Positions 63,910-64,000 of a stretch of DNA of 64,000 nt are shown here, piece after piece; within the stretch, counting starts at the first letter, position 1; each line of letters opens with the position of its first letter. The translations under genes were made by a program, and so were the position numbers. The notes under the pieces were generated by a model. That model saw only the letters and a list, made by a program, of their open reading frames with translations, had not been told where the DNA came from and searched no databases. The stretch covers positions 248,001 through 312,000 of the forward strand of contig NZ_JBHULB010000007.1 in NCBI RefSeq assembly GCF_042684265.1. The letters run 5' to 3'. The stretch is from Croceitalea marina. Lineage in GTDB: Bacteria; Bacteroidota; Bacteroidia; Flavobacteriales; Flavobacteriaceae.

Positions 63910-64000
63910 TAATGCACGTTGCCCATTAACCTTTTAATTAAAGGTGACGCTAGCAGTACTATTAATCCTGCTCCAATGGAATATTTTGCTATCAACATAA
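63910..64000 (-). CDS. C-terminal end of a membrane transporter, probably POT/peptide MFS (partial)
   Basis: On the minus strand, 29 codons and a stop at 63910-63912 are visible: a hydrophobic helix (AKYSIGAGLIVLLASPLIKRLMG) and a short GNVH tail. The frame is open to the window edge. The pattern of a last transmembrane helix followed by a Lys/Arg-rich end and terminal His resembles flavobacterial peptide MFS transporters. It converges with comEC, 6 bases apart. Confidence 0.45.

Overview
The window is a chromosomal segment of a low-GC, marine-type member of the Flavobacteriaceae (Bacteroidota). The main evidence is the complete gliding and type IX secretion core gldK-gldL-gldM-gldN (21264-25909), promoters of the TAnnTTTG type with no Shine-Dalgarno ladder, many lipoproteins with a Bacteroidota-style Cys box, and a typical flavobacterial gene order for miaB-regulator-lptE-TPR-secG, mreBCD-mrdA-rodA and surE-lpxB. 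No rRNA, CRISPR array, insertion sequence or prophage was seen.

Layout. (1) 1-3478: the 3' part of a very large, probably accessory (defence-like) protein, then an initiator tRNA-Met with a second copy of its 3' end 173 bases downstream. (2) 3479-10471, minus strand: a sugar-catabolic gene string with an orphan glycosidase, an exported acetolactate-decarboxylase-like lipoprotein, a KDG-type kinase, a KDPG/KDPGal aldolase, a galactonate dehydratase (DgoD) and an SMP-30 lactonase. Together they give almost the whole De Ley-Doudoroff route from an aldonolactone to pyruvate and glyceraldehyde 3-phosphate. (3) 10634-17555: a CPXCG protein, a TolC/RND/adaptor efflux operon and a secreted leucine-rich-repeat protein. 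(4) 17698-31889: an ABC-F ATPase, a DUF983 protein, an FAD oxidoreductase, gldKLMN, an arginase-fold protein with lost metal ligands, topA, an LVIVD-repeat lipoprotein and a methyltransferase. (5) 32001-38694, plus strand: miaB, a sigma-54 activator without receiver domain, lptE, a TPR protein, secG, then groES and groEL separated by a REP-like two-hairpin repeat.

(6) 38777-48059: two large homologous exported proteins (MG2-like plus barrel-less TonB-plug-like) in tandem. Between them lie a PepSY protein and a previously easy-to-miss remnant of a MauE/DoxX gene. They are followed by a five-gene minus-strand set (Cys-rich HYC protein, outer-membrane barrel, double-HMA exported protein, NHL lipoprotein, HMA-MauE fusion) that looks like a metal or redox handling system. 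(7) 48192-63903: GAF/fRMsr protein, purH, mreB-mreC-mreD-mrdA-rodA, an exported nuclease, the Prc-type protease, surE, a small membrane protein, lpxB, an NlpC/P60 lipoprotein and comEC. The tail of a probable peptide (POT/MFS) transporter runs off the right edge.

Most of the window is ordinary housekeeping. The parts that deserve a second look are the left-edge accessory gene with the tRNA repeat, the exported ALDC-like protein with an altered active site, the degenerate arginase beside the gliding genes, and the duplicated plug/MauE/HMA neighbourhood at 38.8-48.1 kb. All functional calls are from reading the sequence; no database search was run.
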